A DNA stretch of 64,000 nucleotides from Egaibacter danicus (GTDB lineage: Bacteria; Pseudomonadota; Gammaproteobacteria; Burkholderiales; Burkholderiaceae_C): positions 362,820-426,819 of the forward strand of contig JADJII010000004.1 of the NCBI GenBank assembly GCA_016707075.1. Reading direction: 5' to 3'. Under the pieces are notes generated by a model. That model was not told where the DNA came from, searched no databases, and was given only the letters and a program-made list of their open reading frames with translations. Of the stretch, positions 36,001 to 47,357 are shown piece after piece. The first letter of the stretch is position 1; each line of letters begins with the position of its first letter. A program made the translations under genes and the position numbers.

Positions 36001-37520
36001 ATCAATTTTCTGGAACATTCCGCAGCGTACATTTGGCACAAAAAGTACGACAACGCCTGATCGGTGACCCCAATGATAGATTCTGGATCAACCTCACGCT
36101 AACATCAACCCCAACAGCAACCTGGCCGACGTGATTGGCGAATGCACTTTTCCGAAGCCAGTGCCCATCCGCTTGACGCAGCTGGGCCATGATGCAGCCT
36201 TCCACATAACAATTACCTCCAGGACGTCGGGACCGCGCCGATGCCTTCTGGACAAGATTATGGCGCCGAGATACTGGTCCGCCGTGAAAGAACTGGGTAC
36301 GTTGCCTGTTGGCCCACTTAGAAGGCAAGACCAAACCCGAAAGGATTGGTGAAGCTACACGTGCCCGCAACATCATCTTCCAAGGATTTCGCCGGTGAAT
36401 GCCTGCTGTAGCCGGTAGATTGTAGTACTGATGCGCCCCGGTATCAGGAGTAGAGGTGCTTATCACGCGAGCCACTGGGTGTCGATGGTTGTTCATTGAC
36501 TGGAACTTCCCCATTGTGATCCGCCTGGAAAGTTGCGCCTGCGCTGACCTTAGCGCCTGTGCGTTGTGTGTAGGCGCCGATTTGGTGCCTGGTTTAGCCT
36601 GGGCGCTGGCCGAAGTCATCCCAGCCACGCAGCGGCATTCCCGGCAGGCGTATTCAGCTTGGTATTGGGGCGCGCTGGTGTGATTTAATGACCGTTAGTC
36701 AATGACGCCATTGTGATGCCATCAGCTTCACTGGTTCCCAGGTGTGGGTGGCAAATGTTGCCCAGCAGTGAGCTATCCACCTCGGAAAGTGCAATTGGAG
36801 ATAGAGGCAAGAACCCGCAAATTCTGGACGATGCTGATCTGTGGCGCAGGCGGTGGGCTCAGCGTCAAAACTTCCTTCTGCATCTTCTCGACCCCCCGAT
36901 AACTTTGCACCGCATCCAGACCACTGATTATCGCAGACGGTATTTATCCGAAATCTTTCGAAGCAAGTCGAAGCGCGCATGGCGGGCCTCAAAGTAGGTG
37001 ATGCGCTTGGGTGGTATTGATATTGACCCCCTCCCCGATCCCAGCTGGAACAGAAGTTTGGCTACGTTGAAATCGGCAAGTCTGAAGGTGTGGGGGTGCT
37101 GGTGACCGGCGGCGGGCAGCTGAAGAGAAATGACGCAGCCGGGTTCTATATGGCCCTGGCCCTGCTGACCGATACCACCGCCAGCATGCGCATCAATCGC
37201 GAAAATTTGTTCCGCCCGGTAGCCAGCATCATCCGGGTCAAAGGTTACGAGGAGCTCTGGCAGGAGCCTTTTGTGGCTTGCACGCCATTTGGGCTGTCAG
37301 CCGGTGTGCCACCACCAGCCCCAAATACGCCACCCACCTGACGCCACAGCCAGGCCGGTATGATGGTGATGAATCTGCCAACCGCGGGCGGCGTAGAATA
37401 TCACGTACCGTTTTGGTAGCCGCGTAAAGGAAGCTCCAACACAGATTCCTTTTTTAAGTGGAGCGGGGCCGGTATGCGCTAATTTTTCACCACAGTGAAA
37501 ACGGCTACAGCCTGGCCCAA
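36001..37520 (+). CDS. Alpha-ketoglutaric semialdehyde dehydrogenase (ALDH family), damaged frame
   Basis: Aldehyde dehydrogenase of about 480 residues that would oxidise 2,5-dioxopentanoate to 2-oxoglutarate, the last step of aldarate breakdown. Recovered pieces: EGKTKPERIGEATRARNII, FAGECL, REPLGVDG, APALTLAPVRCV, GKNPQILDDADLWR, GFYMALALLTDTTASMRINR, then FRPVASIIRVKGYEE, FGLSAGV and MMVMNLPTAGGVEYHVPF. These follow the KGSADH order, including the family-typical ending VEYHVPFGG-like and FFTTVKTA. The catalytic Cys region is too damaged to read. Both ends are approximate. Confidence 0.75.
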
Positions 37521-37599
37521 CGTGTTGGGCCGGATGTGGAGGTGTTCCAACGGCTGGAACGAGATGGGCGTCTGGGGGGGTCTTCCCCGCATTGCAGTT

Positions 37600-38770
37600 A
37601 CTTCAGGCCCTGAGCAGGGTACGGTGGATTTTTCAGTTCTGTCCCAGCCCACTTCAGAAAGTCGTCATGTCGATCGAGCGCAGCTCATCAATCCGTCCGC
37701 CGCGTGAAGTTTGCCTGTCTGCCCAACTGGGTGTGGGGCGCCGGGTCATCGACAACCGGGGACTGATCTCGTAAAGCCCGGTGGCGATTGGGATGTCAAC
37801 AAGCTGAGAGAATACCGTGAATGGGTAGAAGCTTAGGCCCTCAAGATTAGTTTGTTGCCCTTGATATGTCAGGTCTGTCCTCCTTGATTTTTGACCGATG
37901 GGGGGCTCGCCAGGCGCCAGGCTGAGGTGACTGGCAGAACATCCAGATTGCTGCCCGATGCTGGTCGAAAGCAGCCACCAAGTACAACGTCCAGATGGTG
38001 GGCATCACGCGCAGGTCTGCCGTCCAGGCGCGGAGGCACGTGCAATACAGCAGCACTTCAAACTGGCCTGCTATGGCCCGGAGGCCTGATCCTGCCAGCA
38101 CAGCTACTGGGGTGTGGGTTACCCAACCAATCAGGACCGAGGCTCCGGGTCAAGTCGGTTGTGTGGCCAGAAGCAGGCCAAAGAGGCCTCTCCGGTTTCC
38201 GAAGAGAGGCTGGCGTGCCATTGCTTTCTGGCTTAACCAGTTGGTGCCCGCAGCGGGACAAGGCTGGCATCCGGCTGACGCCACCTCGCCCCCATCCGCA
38301 CGACCCCGCGTATCCAGTCGGCGGCCTGAACGGCGTCGTAGCAGGCTGCTGGGCTCCTAATCGAAGGCATGCGCCGCTTTGTCGCGCTGTCTCTCCACTG
38401 CCTGCCTGACCACGGACTCAATTTCTGCCAGGGCACGGTGGCCGAGATGGCGCGCCCTCGAACCGCACGCTTATGTCATCCGCGCGATTGAAGAGTTTGC
38501 GCCGCGCGCATCTTCATGGTTCACTTCCGGAATATCAAAAGGGTGGCTATCGACTTTGCCGAGGTCTTTCGATGAGGGCGACGTGGACGTGAACGAGGCC
38601 ATCCGCGCGCGTATCAGCGTTCCGGCTACAAGGGCATTCTGGCCCTGACCAGTGCCTTTGTCAGATCTCGATCCCAACCGGGAGCGCTATGTCGTTTGCG
38701 CTTTGGCTAGACACGGGGTCTGTTGTATGCGGCAGGCTACCAGCCCAAAATCACGACGCTGACGAACTGA
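37600..38770 (+). CDS. Mannonate dehydratase-like TIM-barrel protein, damaged frame
   Basis: Pieces recovered: PGGDWDVNKLREYREWVEA, LKISLLPL, then KYNVQMVGITRTG with a GRGGT-like stretch (37990-38050), GIRL, HPHDPAYPVGGLNGV, IEGMRRFVALS, GLNFCQGTVAEMA and MVHFRNIK. The end is DFAEVF, EGDVDVNEAIRAYQRSGYKG and GLLYAAGYQPKITTLTN. The HxHDP, CxGT, HFRN and DEGD motifs and their order match UxuA-type mannonate dehydratases and related sugar-acid TIM barrels. It is the least well bounded gene here; the start is unknown. In context it should handle a hexuronate-derived acid. Confidence 0.6.
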
Positions 38771-38801
38771 TCCCTTGCCTTTTTTTCAACAGGAGACAAG
38801 C

Positions 38802-39805
38802 ATGACCATTCGAAGAAAACTCATCAAGCCTGGCTGAGACCGCAGCGTTCAGGCTTCTGCCTTTGCCGCACTATGGCCGCCATGGCCAAGGCCGAGCTCC
38901 TAGCAAGCCTGTCAAGATCATCGTGCCATTCCCCCTGGCGGCACCAGCGATGTGATGGGGTGCATGATGTGTCTGAAGAGCTTGCCGGGAAACTGCAAGC
39001 CTAACCGGTCTCATCCAGAAAACATTGGTGGTGCAGGCGGGGTGGGTTGGGAACAGGAGGGGGGTAGCAAAGTAGCGCCAGACGGCTGCTACACCATCAT
39101 TCCAGACCGAGTCGCCAAATGCTGTTGCCCATAGTCCGACCCTGATCCAAATACAACTCCAATACCGATTTCATTCATGTCACGCAGGTTCACTTGGTCC
39201 CAACCTGCTGGTTGTGCACCCCAGCTACGCCATTCAAGACTGTGAAGGAACTGGTGGACAGCCAAAGCCGAAAATCCCGGAAAACTGGATACGGCTACAC
39301 CCACGAGGCCGGCCACATGGCAATGGAGCTTACTCCAAGCAAACCGCAGGCATCTTCATGACGGCATTAGTTCCCTACCGTGGCGGCGGCCCGATGACAC
39401 CGAGCATGGGGGGCACCATCAAGGCTCGTGTTCATCAACCAGGACGTGGCGCTGCAGCACATCAAGGCTGGCAAGCTGCGGCCTCTTGCGGTTTCACCAG
39501 CATTCAGGCGTAACCCGCTTTACCCGGATGTGCCCACGGTGGCTGAATCCGGCTACAAGATTCGGAGGCCTTGTCGTGGTCGGCGCATAGCTAGGAACCC
39601 AAGGGGTACGCCGCAACCTGTTGTCGTCGACAAGCTTGAGCCAGCCATGACGCAGGTGATGCAATCCCCGGCGATCAAACAACGCATGGAGTCCACAAGG
39701 CTCGTGGTCCCGGCGCAGGGTTCCAAAACCTGTGCAGCGTTCGTCAAGAGCGAGATCGACCGCTGGAACAAGGTGATCAAAACCGCGGGCATCAAAAACC
39801 AGTAA
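38802..39805 (+). CDS. Bug/TctC-family binding protein, damaged frame
   Basis: Periplasmic receptor of about 325 residues. A good ribosome site (AGGAGA) precedes ATG at 38802 (MTIRRKLIK...). Then come PSKPVKIIVPFPPGGTSDVM, ENIGGAGGV, LLVVHPSYAIQD, TGYTHEAGHMAMEL, RLVFINQDVALQHIKAGKLR and LAVSPAFRRNPLYPDVPTVA followed by ESGYK, and KSEIDRWNKVIKTAGIKNQ. All are Bug landmarks. Its place inside the uronate operon suggests a sugar acid as ligand, by inference. Confidence 0.82.
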
Positions 39806-39813
39806 GTTAGAAC

Positions 39814-41566
39814 ATGACCGCTCCAGACCAGACAGACAGGCTCGTCGCAACCCGCAAGCGATTGAAGCCTGAAGAATTGAGGTCGTGGCGCTGGTTTGGT
39901 CGCGAGAGCATGCGCACCTAACCAGCGCTCGCGCATGGCGCAGATGGGTTTTGCCTACAGCGACTATGCGGGCAAGCCGTCACGCCATTCTCAACACCTG
40001 AGCGAGATCAGCACCTGCCACACGCATTTCAAGCAGCGCGGAGGAAATCAAGCGAGGTGTCTGGCAGGCGGGTGGCTTTCGGTGGAAATGCCTGCCATCT
40101 CCCCTGTCAGAAACGCTGCAAAAAACCCAGCGCCATGCTGCATCGTAACCTGCTGGCGCTGGAGACGGAGGAGTGCTTGCGCTCCTACCCTGTGATGGTG
40201 CGGTGTTGATGGGCGGATGCGACAAAGACGGCCGCCCGGGCTGATCATGGGGCGACCTCCAGGGGTTTGCCGATGATCTTCATGCCTGCAGGCCCCATGC
40301 TCAACGGCAGTGCAGGTGGCAAGACGCTCGGCTCTGGCTCAGATATGTTCAAGGGTGGACCGAGCTGCGAGCGGGCACCATCAATCAAAGCGATTGGGAA
40401 GAAATCCTCTCAGGCATCGCCGCTCTCCGGGTCATTGCATGACCATGGGTACGGCCAGCACCATGACCAGTGCGGCAGAGGCGCTGGGTCTCACATTGCC
40501 AGGCGCCGCCTCCATTCCCGCGCCAGATTCACGGCACGCACAGATGGCAGTTCAGACCGGTCAGCGCATCGTGGAGATGGTCTGGCAGGACGTTCGCCCC
40601 GCACAGATATTGACCGCTGAGGCGTTTGACAACGCGGTAACCACCGTGCTGGCGCTGGGGCTCCACCAACGCGCTGGTGCATTTGATAGCGATGGCACGG
40701 CGCGCGGGTGTGCAACTGACGCTAGACCGTTTTGATGAGCTGGCCACCACCACGCCGCTTATTGCCAATCTGCGTCCGTCGGGTAAATATCTGATGGAAG
40801 ATTTTTATCGCGCCGGTGGCCTGCGTGCGCTGCTGGAGCGCTTGCGGCACAAATTGCACACCCATACACCCACCGTCAATGGCCTGACACTGGGTGACAA
40901 CATTGCGGGTGCAACAGTATTCAACGACGACGTGATTTTGCCGATAGACCAGGCCCTGCTGGCCGGTGGCAGTCTGGCCGTCTTGAAAGGCAATCTGTGT
41001 CCGGATGGCGCGGTGATCAAACCTGCGGCTGCCGAGCCGCACCTGCATCAACACACAGGGCGTGCCATTGTCTTTGCGAGTTATGCCGAGCTCAGCGCGC
41101 GCATTGATGATCCTGATCTGGATGTGGATGCCACCAGCGTGTTGATTCTGCAAAACGCCGGTCCCCTGGGCGGCCCCGGCATGCCGGAGTGGGGGCAGCT
41201 CCCCATCCCCAAGAAGTTGCTGGCGCAGGGCGTGCGTGACATGCTGCGCATCTCCGATTGCCGCATGAGTGGCACCAGCTTTGGTGCCTGTGTGTTGCAT
41301 GTGGCGCCTGAGTCTTTTATCGGGGGCCTCTGGCGTTGGTGCAAACCGGGGACATCATCCAGCTTGATATTCCCGCACGTCGGCTGGATATGCTGGTCGA
41401 CGAAGCCGAACTGGCCCGACGCCGTGCTGCATGGACGCCACCCGCACCGCGATACCAGCGCGGTTATGGCGCAATTTTCTCCCAGCAGGTGACGCAGGCG
41501 GACCAGGGCTGTGATTTCGTCACGCTGGCCGGTACCCAGCCCACGCCCGAGCCGGACATCTATTGA
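39814..41566 (+). CDS. IlvD/Edd-family dehydratase (aldonate dehydratase type), frameshifted
   Basis: An Fe-S dehydratase of about 580 residues, the sugar-acid branch of the IlvD/Edd family. It starts MTAPDQTDRLVATRKRLKPE with RSWRWFG. Then come CHTHFKQRAEEIKRGVWQAG, GLPMIFMPAGPMLNGSAGGK, HCMTMGTASTMTSAAEALGL (one cluster Cys), STNALVHLIAMARRAGVQLT and GKYLMEDFYRAGGLRALLER. Later parts are SVLILQNAGPLGGPGMPEWG, DMLRISDCRMSGTSFGACVL (another Cys) and YGAIFSQQVTQADQGCDFVT. The long part from 40677 to 41330 is clean. One indel near 41325 shifts the last 80 residues. Arabonate, galactonate or a similar acid is a likely substrate. Confidence 0.85.
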
Positions 41567-41595
41567 CTCTCCGATTTTTGCCAAAGGAACAACTT

Positions 41596-42722
41596 GTGAA
41601 GAAAGACATTGTCGCCTCGGCAGACTGTATTGACTGGGTGAAGCTCTCGCTGGTTTACCTGCCACTGGCAGCACCCATCAGTGATGCCAAAGTACTGACG
41701 GGCCGGCAAAAGCCATTGACCGAGATTGCTTTCATCTTTCCCGCGAAATCCGTACGCGCGATGGTTTTGACGGCATCGGCTTTGGCTACAGCAAGCGGGC
41801 CGGTGGCCCTGGCATGTATGCGCACGGCAAGGAAATCGCGGACACCTGCTGGGCGAAGACCCGAACGACATTGCCAAATTGTGGAACAAGCTGATGTGGG
41901 CTGGCGCGTCCATGGGCGCAGCGAATGACCAGCCAGGCCATCGCGCCATTTGACATCGCACTGTGGGATTTGAAAGCCAAGCGAGCCGGTCGTTGCCGCC
42001 GGGCTGTTGCTAGGTGCGCACCGCGACAGCGTGCAGTGTTACAACACCTCAGGTGGTTACCTGAACATGCCGATCGAACAGGTGCTGGACAACGTGGCCA
42101 TGAACAAGGCCAGCGGCATTGGTGGCATCAAGATCAAGGTCGGCCAGCCGGATTTGCCCACCGATATTCAGCGCGTGGGTCAGGTTCGCAAGCTGCTGGG
42201 TGAGGGCTTTCCGCTGATGGTGGACGCCAACCAGCAGTGGACCGCCCCAAAGCCATGCGTGCCTGCCGCGCCTTTGAGCAGTTGACCTCACCTGGATTGA
42301 AGAGCCACTGGACGCCTATGACTTTGAAGGCCATGCCCAGTTGGCTGAACGGTACGACACCGCCATTGCAACGGGTGAAATGTTGACCAGCCTGGGCGAG
42401 CACACCCAACTCATCATGTCGGACGGCAGCGACTTTGCGCAGCCGGATGCGCCACGTGGGCGGTATCACGCCGTTTTTGCAGATCATGGCGCTGGCCGAT
42501 TTCAAGGGCCGCAAGCTGGCCCCGCATTTCGCGATGGAGATTCACCTGCACCTGGCCGCGGCTTACCCGCAGGAGCCCTGGCTGGAGCATTTCGAGTGGC
42601 TGGAGCCGATGTTCAATGAACGGCTGGAGTTGAATGAAGGGCGCATGCACGTGCCCAACCGGCCGGGCCTGGGCTTCTCGCTGAGCGATCAAGCCCTGGC
42701 CTGGACGGGCCGAAACAGCTGA
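41596..42722 (+). CDS. L-talarate/galactarate dehydratase-like enolase-superfamily protein, frameshifted
   Basis: Mandelate-racemase-group protein of about 370 residues. The GTG at 41596 follows an AAGGAAC site. Marks: IDWVKLSLVYLPLAAPISDA, the TEIAFIF piece, GIGGIKIKVGQPDLPTDIQR (the KxK catalytic lysine), GFPLMVDANQQW (metal Asp), WIEEPLDAYDFEGHAQLAER, IATGEMLTS (metal Glu), DFAQPDAPRVGGITPFLQIM and LAPHFAMEIHLHLAAAYPQE (catalytic His). The AYPQEPWLEHFEWLEPMFNE tail is typical of talarate/galactarate dehydratases. Three or four indels interrupt it. It converges on the SMP-30 gene at 42756. Confidence 0.85.
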
Positions 42723-42755
42723 GTTCGGCAAACGTCCCTAAAGCCTCTGAGCCGC

Positions 42756-43747
42756 CTAACGTACCTCGGCGCCGCGCGTGTTGACGCACAGCGCGTAAAG
42801 GGAATGGCTGCTGGCCATGAACAGGCGGTTGCTGTCGGCTCCGCCAGCACAGTGGTTGGCGCAGCGCTCGGGCAAGCGGATGTGGGCGATGGGTTTGCCT
42901 TCGGGGTTGAACACCATCACGCCGTCCAGCGCTGCGGCGTCGGCATCCAGCGCGCCATTGCTGCCCCAGCCGGCCCAGATGTTGCCGTCCACATCACACT
43001 TGATGCCATCAAAAGCTCCTGGGCCATTGGCGTCGATGTGCAGCGTCTTGTTGTTCAACCGGCCATCATGACCCACGTCATAGGACCACACCCGGCGGCT
43101 GGGCATGGCGCGGCTTTCAACCACATAGAGCTTCTTCTCATCCGGAGAAAAGCACAAGCCGTTGGGTCTCGCAAGGTCATCCAGCACCTGGGTCACGTGG
43201 CCACCGACCCATCGATGCGGTACACCGCGTGTGGCAACTCCTGCTGGGCAATGCGGCCTTCATAGTCGTTGGAGAGCTGGAACGGCGGGTCGGTGAACCA
43301 GATGGCGCCGTTGGACTGGCAGACGATGTCGTTGGGCGAATTGAAACGCTCGCCCTTGAAGTCTGCAGAGAGTGGTGATGGAGCCATTGTGCTCGGTGCG
43401 GCTGATGCGGCGGTCACCGCGCCTTCGCGGTGACCAGGCGACCCTGCAGGTCGCGTGTTGCCGTTGGCGTAATTCGAGGCTTCGCGAAACACGGAAGCCA
43501 CACCGGTGATGGCGTCCCAGCGGATGATGCGGTTGTTTGCCACATCGCTGGCCAGCAGATAGCGCCCATCACCAAACCACACGGGTCCTTCCATCCAGCG
43601 AAAGCCGGTCGCCAGCCGCTCCACACTGGCGCTGAACAGGCGGTATTTCAGAAACGACGGGTCCAGCACGACCACCGACGGGTCCGGGTAACGCGGCGAC
43701 AACGCAGGCCCTTCGGCAGGGGTGAAATGAGTGGGATTGACTGGCAT
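42756..43747 (-). CDS. SMP-30/gluconolactonase family protein, one or two frameshifts
   Basis: A second lactonase-like beta-propeller of about 325 residues. Order of parts: RLATGFRWMEGPVWFGDGRY (metal-binding EGPVW), LLASDVANNRIIRW, NGNTRDLQGRLVTAKAR-like, RFNSPNDIVCQSNGAIWFTD with PPF, DDLARPNGLCFSPDEKKLYV, GPGAFDGIKCDVDGNIWAG and a C terminus ending NTRGAEVR. The longer insert around NGNTRD groups it with gluconolactonases rather than SMP-30 proper. Frames break near 43430-43400 and at 43197. It is divergent from the epimerase at 43836, so the two may be co-regulated. Confidence 0.87.
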
Positions 43748-43835
43748 GCTGTTCTTCGGAAAGACCTGTGGATGAAGACGTGAGAGGATAACCCCGCACG
43801 GTCATGTTTGGGTACGCAGAATCGAAAGGATCAGA

Positions 43836-44675
43836 ATGAAAACCATTGCCATCACCGGCGCGGCCGGTCTTGTTGGAACGGGGCTGCGCAGGGAACTGTT
43901 GCAGCGGAGCTATGCCCTGCAGTTGCTGGACGTGAAACCCATCGATCCCTGTTACGCCAATGAGCAGTCATCGGTGGTGGACATCACGGATCAGACGTCA
44001 CTCACCACCGCGCTACGGGGTTGCGATGCGGTCGTCCATCTGGCCGCCTGCACCACCGATGCGCCCTGGCCTGAGCACGTCAAACTCAGCATCGAAGGCA
44101 GCATCAGCCTGTTTGATGCAGCGCGAGAAGCCGGTGTGACGCGGGTGGTGTACGCCAGTTCGCACCACGTTGTGGGCTTACACCGCGCGCGCCGAATGGG
44201 CCACGTCTGGGCCCGACCGTACAGGTGCGGCCCGACAGCCGTTACGCTGTGGGCAGGCCTTCGGGGAGTCCATCGGCGCGATGTACGCGGGCAATACGGC
44301 ATGCAGGTGCTGGCCACACGCATCGGCAATGTGAACACCCGGCCCATCGACCGCCGCCGCATGGGCAACTGGCTGAGACTGGCGCGACCTGGGGCAACTG
44401 GTGGCGCTGGGCATTGAGCATCCTGATCTGGTGTTCTCCGTGGTTTACGGCATCTCCGATTCATCCGGGCGGCACTATGACAACGCGGCGGCCCATGCGC
44501 TGGCTACCGGCCGCAGGATGGCACGGCTGCCGCTGCATTTGACGCGCAGGTGTTGCAGGAAGATCCGCCGCCTGCCGCTGGCAGTGCGGCGTCCCGCTCA
44601 GCCGCCGAACTCACCTTGGGCGGCCAGTTTTCACAAAATGAGTTTGTGGGTGATACAGCACGTTTATTGGTCTAA
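43836..44675 (+). CDS. NAD-dependent epimerase/dehydrogenase (second uronate-dehydrogenase-like), frameshifted
   Basis: A Rossmann-fold protein of about 275 residues: MKTIAITGAAGLVGTGLRRE, DVKPIDP, VVDITDQTSLTTALRGCDAV, VHLAACTTDAPW, then VTRVVYASSHHVVG, QAFGES-like, TRIGNVNTRPIDRRR, HPDLVFSVVYGISDSSGRHY followed by DN, and a C terminus EFVGDTARLLV before TAA at 44673. It is related to uronate dehydrogenases (SSNHV and GIS-N patterns here as SSHHV and GISDS). The catalytic Tyr in the YxxxK position sits in a frame-broken stretch near 44180. The epimerase-plus-lactonase divergent pair may serve another aldose. Confidence 0.75.
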
Positions 44676-44679
44676 ATTT

Positions 44680-44727
44680 CATGCAAAATTGGCTTCTAGC
44701 CCTCGTGGAATATGCGTGAGTAGCTAA
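44680..44727 (-). repeat. Dispersed short repeat, copy E
   Basis: On the minus strand it reads TTAGCTACTCACGCATATT, then AGGGCTAGAAGCCAATTTTG. It starts five bases after the epimerase stop, in antisense orientation. Confidence 0.65.
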
Positions 44728-44769
44728 TAATTATGTAGCAAATGCGGTAACGGTTACCGTGCGCCCGCG

Positions 44770-45228
44770 TTATTTGCCTTTCAGGTGGTAGCCACGCCCC
44801 GCATAGTCAAAGTCCACCAGTTCGTTGATCGCCACGCTCTTGTCTGCGGGTGACGCGTAGTAGGCGCGGATCTCGGCGATCTTGCCGCTTTGGGGGTCAA
44901 AGTCATACCACTCGGCCCCGCGCAAAGCCGTGCCGCTCTTGTTCTTCCAGTGCGTCCACTCGATCATGGCTTCGGGCTTGTCGTGGCTGACGATGATGCG
45001 CTCGATCGTCCATTGCGAACCTAGTGTCTCTACACACCATTGCCACTTTCGGGCGATGGTGTCCGCTGTGCGCCAAGGGATGTCGGGCAGGCCTGCCGGG
45101 AAGTAATGCACGGCATCCGGCATGAAACAGTCCACCAGGGCAGAGTAATCGGCCGCGTTGCAGGCGTCGAAGTAGCGGCGGATCAAAGCCTCGTAAACTC
45201 AGAGAATGTGAGGAAGGGAAGATGGCAT
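44770..45228 (-). CDS. NTF2-like/SnoaL-like domain protein, possible frameshift near the start
   Basis: A single-domain protein of about 140-150 residues: LIRRYFDACNAADYSALVDC, FMPDAVHYFPAGLPD, PWRTADTIARKWQWCVETLG, then SHDKPEAMIEWTHWKNKSGT, GAEWYDFDPQSGKIAEIRAY and DFDYAGRGYHLKGK. This is the NTF2/SnoaL cone fold seen in ketosteroid isomerase and many small hydrolases or isomerases. The clean frame begins at 45186; an ATG at 45228 gives MPSSLPHIL and joins only if one base is corrected. Function is not assigned; it may belong with the uronate or methoxy-aromatic genes on either side. Confidence 0.7.
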
Positions 45229-45353
45229 GGTGTCGGTTCCAGAAAGAGAAAGCGTGACTGTCAGCTTCGGTGCCGGTATCAGCGATTGCCAGCCACAACG
45301 GGCACGGCAGGCCGTCCCGCCGCCACCCAGGCCTTGTGCTAGCACGGGTGGCG

Positions 45354-46165
45354 TCACTGGGCGGTAAAGCCCCACAGCGCCTCGCCCGCCTGCACCCGCA
45401 ACGCCAGGTAGGCCTCCAGATCGTCCTGCGCTTCACACAGGTTGGCCATTTCTTCAGCGCAGTGCGCGGGAATGACGCTGATGTTGTCGCCATCACCATG
45501 GATCACATCGCCGGGGTATACGGCAACGCCTGCGCAGCCAATCGGCACCTGCAGGTCGGCCACATGGTGGTACGAGAGACGTGTGGTGGCGGTCACGCCA
45601 CCGCTCCAGATGGGGAAGTCCATGTCGGCCAGCTCGGTGCCGTCACGAAAGGCGCCGTCGGTCACTACGCCGCGTGCGCCGCGCACCATCATGCGGGTGA
45701 TGAGCATGTTGCCCATGGATGCGGCAGCCGGGTTGCGGTTGCTGTCAATCACCACCACCTCACCCGGGCGCACCTGCCCACGCCCACCACTGCAGGTTGT
45801 TGAGTGTGCGGCTCGGTGGTGAGCGTGGCATAGGTGTCGATGTCCTCCCGCGCGGGAATGAAGCGCATGGTGTAGGCGCGCCCGGCAAAGGGTTTGTGCT
45901 TCCGGTTCAGCGGCTTCAGGCCCAGCAGCACCGGCTGGCGATAGCCCTTTTTGAAGAGCTGGGTGGTGAGCGAACCGCCGGTGACCCGGGCCAGGCGGTC
46001 CAGCACGCTGTCGGGCACGAAGTGCGGTGCCGGGCGCAGGGGCGTGGGGGTGACCGGATGGGAGAGAGAGGTGTGTCGGGCGAGGTCATTCAGCGTTTCC
46101 GGGTTGCACAGCGGCTTGGGTCTCACAATTTGGGGAATAGTCGCACGTGGTTTGGATGGGGTCAT
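45354..46165 (-). CDS. RraA-like protein (aldolase/decarboxylase fold), one frameshift
   Basis: About 270 residues. The N-terminal part starts MTPSKPRATIPQIVRPKPLC, then VLDRLARVTGGSLTTQLFKK, FAGRAYTMRFIPAREDIDTY, and after a frame change near 45780 RPGEVVVIDSNRNPAAASMG, ARGVVTDGAFRDGTELADMD and VPIGCAGVAVYPGDVIHGDG. The TDGAFRD motif holds the Arg/Asp pair of HMG/CHA aldolases, which share the RraA fold. Databases often name such proteins ribonuclease regulators, but an aldolase or decarboxylase of keto acids is more likely for this subgroup, for example in protocatechuate or sugar-acid breakdown. That remains inference. Confidence 0.75.
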
Positions 46166-46400
46166 CGTAAAGAGATTGTGCGGCGGTGCCAAGCCGCTGG
46201 CACACTGGCGTCATGCGTCCGGCGGTAGCGTGGACCGTGTCATTGGCCTGCCGGTCTCCAACCCGACTGACGGGGCATTGGGTGGATCGGGTGGCTTGAG
46301 GGGCAGGCAGCCCTGCTGCGGGCTCGTTAAGATGCCCGAGTGTGGTTGCGCCCGACGACCGCAGCGTGTTTACCCGCGAATCTAGTCATGGTCTGACGCT

Positions 46401-47286
46401 TTATCGCAGCACTACGGTCTTGGTGCCGTTGATGAAAACGCGGCGTTCGGCATGCCATTTGATGGCGCGGTTTAGCGTGACGCTTTCCAGGTCTTTGCCT
46501 ATGTCGGCCAGGTCGTCTGGCGATGCGGCGTGGTCAATGCGGCCCACCTCCTGGTCGATGATGGGGCCTTCGTCCAGGTCGCTGGTTACATAGTGAGCCG
46601 TAACGCCAACGAGTTTCACACCGCGGTCAAACGCCTGGTGGTAAGCGCGTGCGCCTTTGAAGCCCGGCAAGAAGGAGTGGTGGATGTTGATGCAACGCCC
46701 CGTGAAGTGCCGTGAGGCGTCATCGCTCAGGATTTGCATGTAGCGCGCCAGCACCAGCAACTCGGCGTCAAAACGCTCAAACAGTTCTGTGATTTTGGCT
46801 TCTTGCGCGGCTTTGTCGCCGTTGACCACGGGCAAGTAAAAAAATGGCACACCGTGCCACTCGACCTGTCGTCGCATGTCTTCATGGTTGGAAACGACAG
46901 CCAGTACATCGATGGGCAAGGTGTTGGTGCTCCAGCGGTGCAGCAGGCTGTTGAGGCAGTGTCCGTGTTTGGAAACCGCCAGGATGGTGCGGCACTTTTT
47001 TTGAGAGCTGTGCAAATTCCATTTCATCTTGAACGGTTCGGCCACCGCCTTGGCAAAGAGTGCGCCCAGTTCGGTGAGTTCCGCCATGCCCTGGCCATTG
47101 TCACGAAACACCACGCGAAGGAACGAGGTGTCGCTGGCGACATCGTCGAAATGTTGCGCTTCGGTGATGGTGGCGCGGTTATGAGACAAAAACCCCGTTA
47201 CTGCCGCCCACCACGCCGGTGGTGTCGGGACATTGGGTGGTCAGGATGTAGTTGGGCATCCTGGCGGACTCTGGGTGTTTTGTCAT
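46401..47286 (-). CDS. purU: Formyltetrahydrofolate deformylase, frameshift near the N terminus
   Basis: PurU hydrolyses 10-formyl-THF to THF and formate. The start at 47286 gives MTKHPESARMPNYILTTQCP (ACT-like domain), then a break at about 47190 and HNRATITEAQHFDDVASDTS, LAVSKHGHCLNSLLHRWSTN, VVSNHEDMRRQVEWHGVPFF and LARYMQILSDDASRHFTGRC. Next are INIHHSFLPGFKGARAYHQA (catalytic His) and VTSDLDEGPIIDQEV (catalytic Asp). About 290 residues. It is divergent from the LigM-like demethylase and likely returns THF to that pathway. Confidence 0.92.
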
Positions 47287-47357
47287 GAGGGGGCTCGTTT
47301 TGAAATGGTTGTAAACCGGACTTGACGATACTCAATATCGCCTTCATTTCTGCTTAA

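Noticed and set aside
15504..45000. Mass pseudogenisation of the central region
   Set aside because: dnaK and grpE are included, indels sit at homopolymers and conserved residues survive in the shifted frames, so sequencing error is more likely.
46166..46400. Small plus-strand open frame (46201-46385 area) between the RraA-like gene and purU
   Set aside because: No ribosome site, no homology and Gly/Arg-rich shadow-like composition; treated as intergenic.
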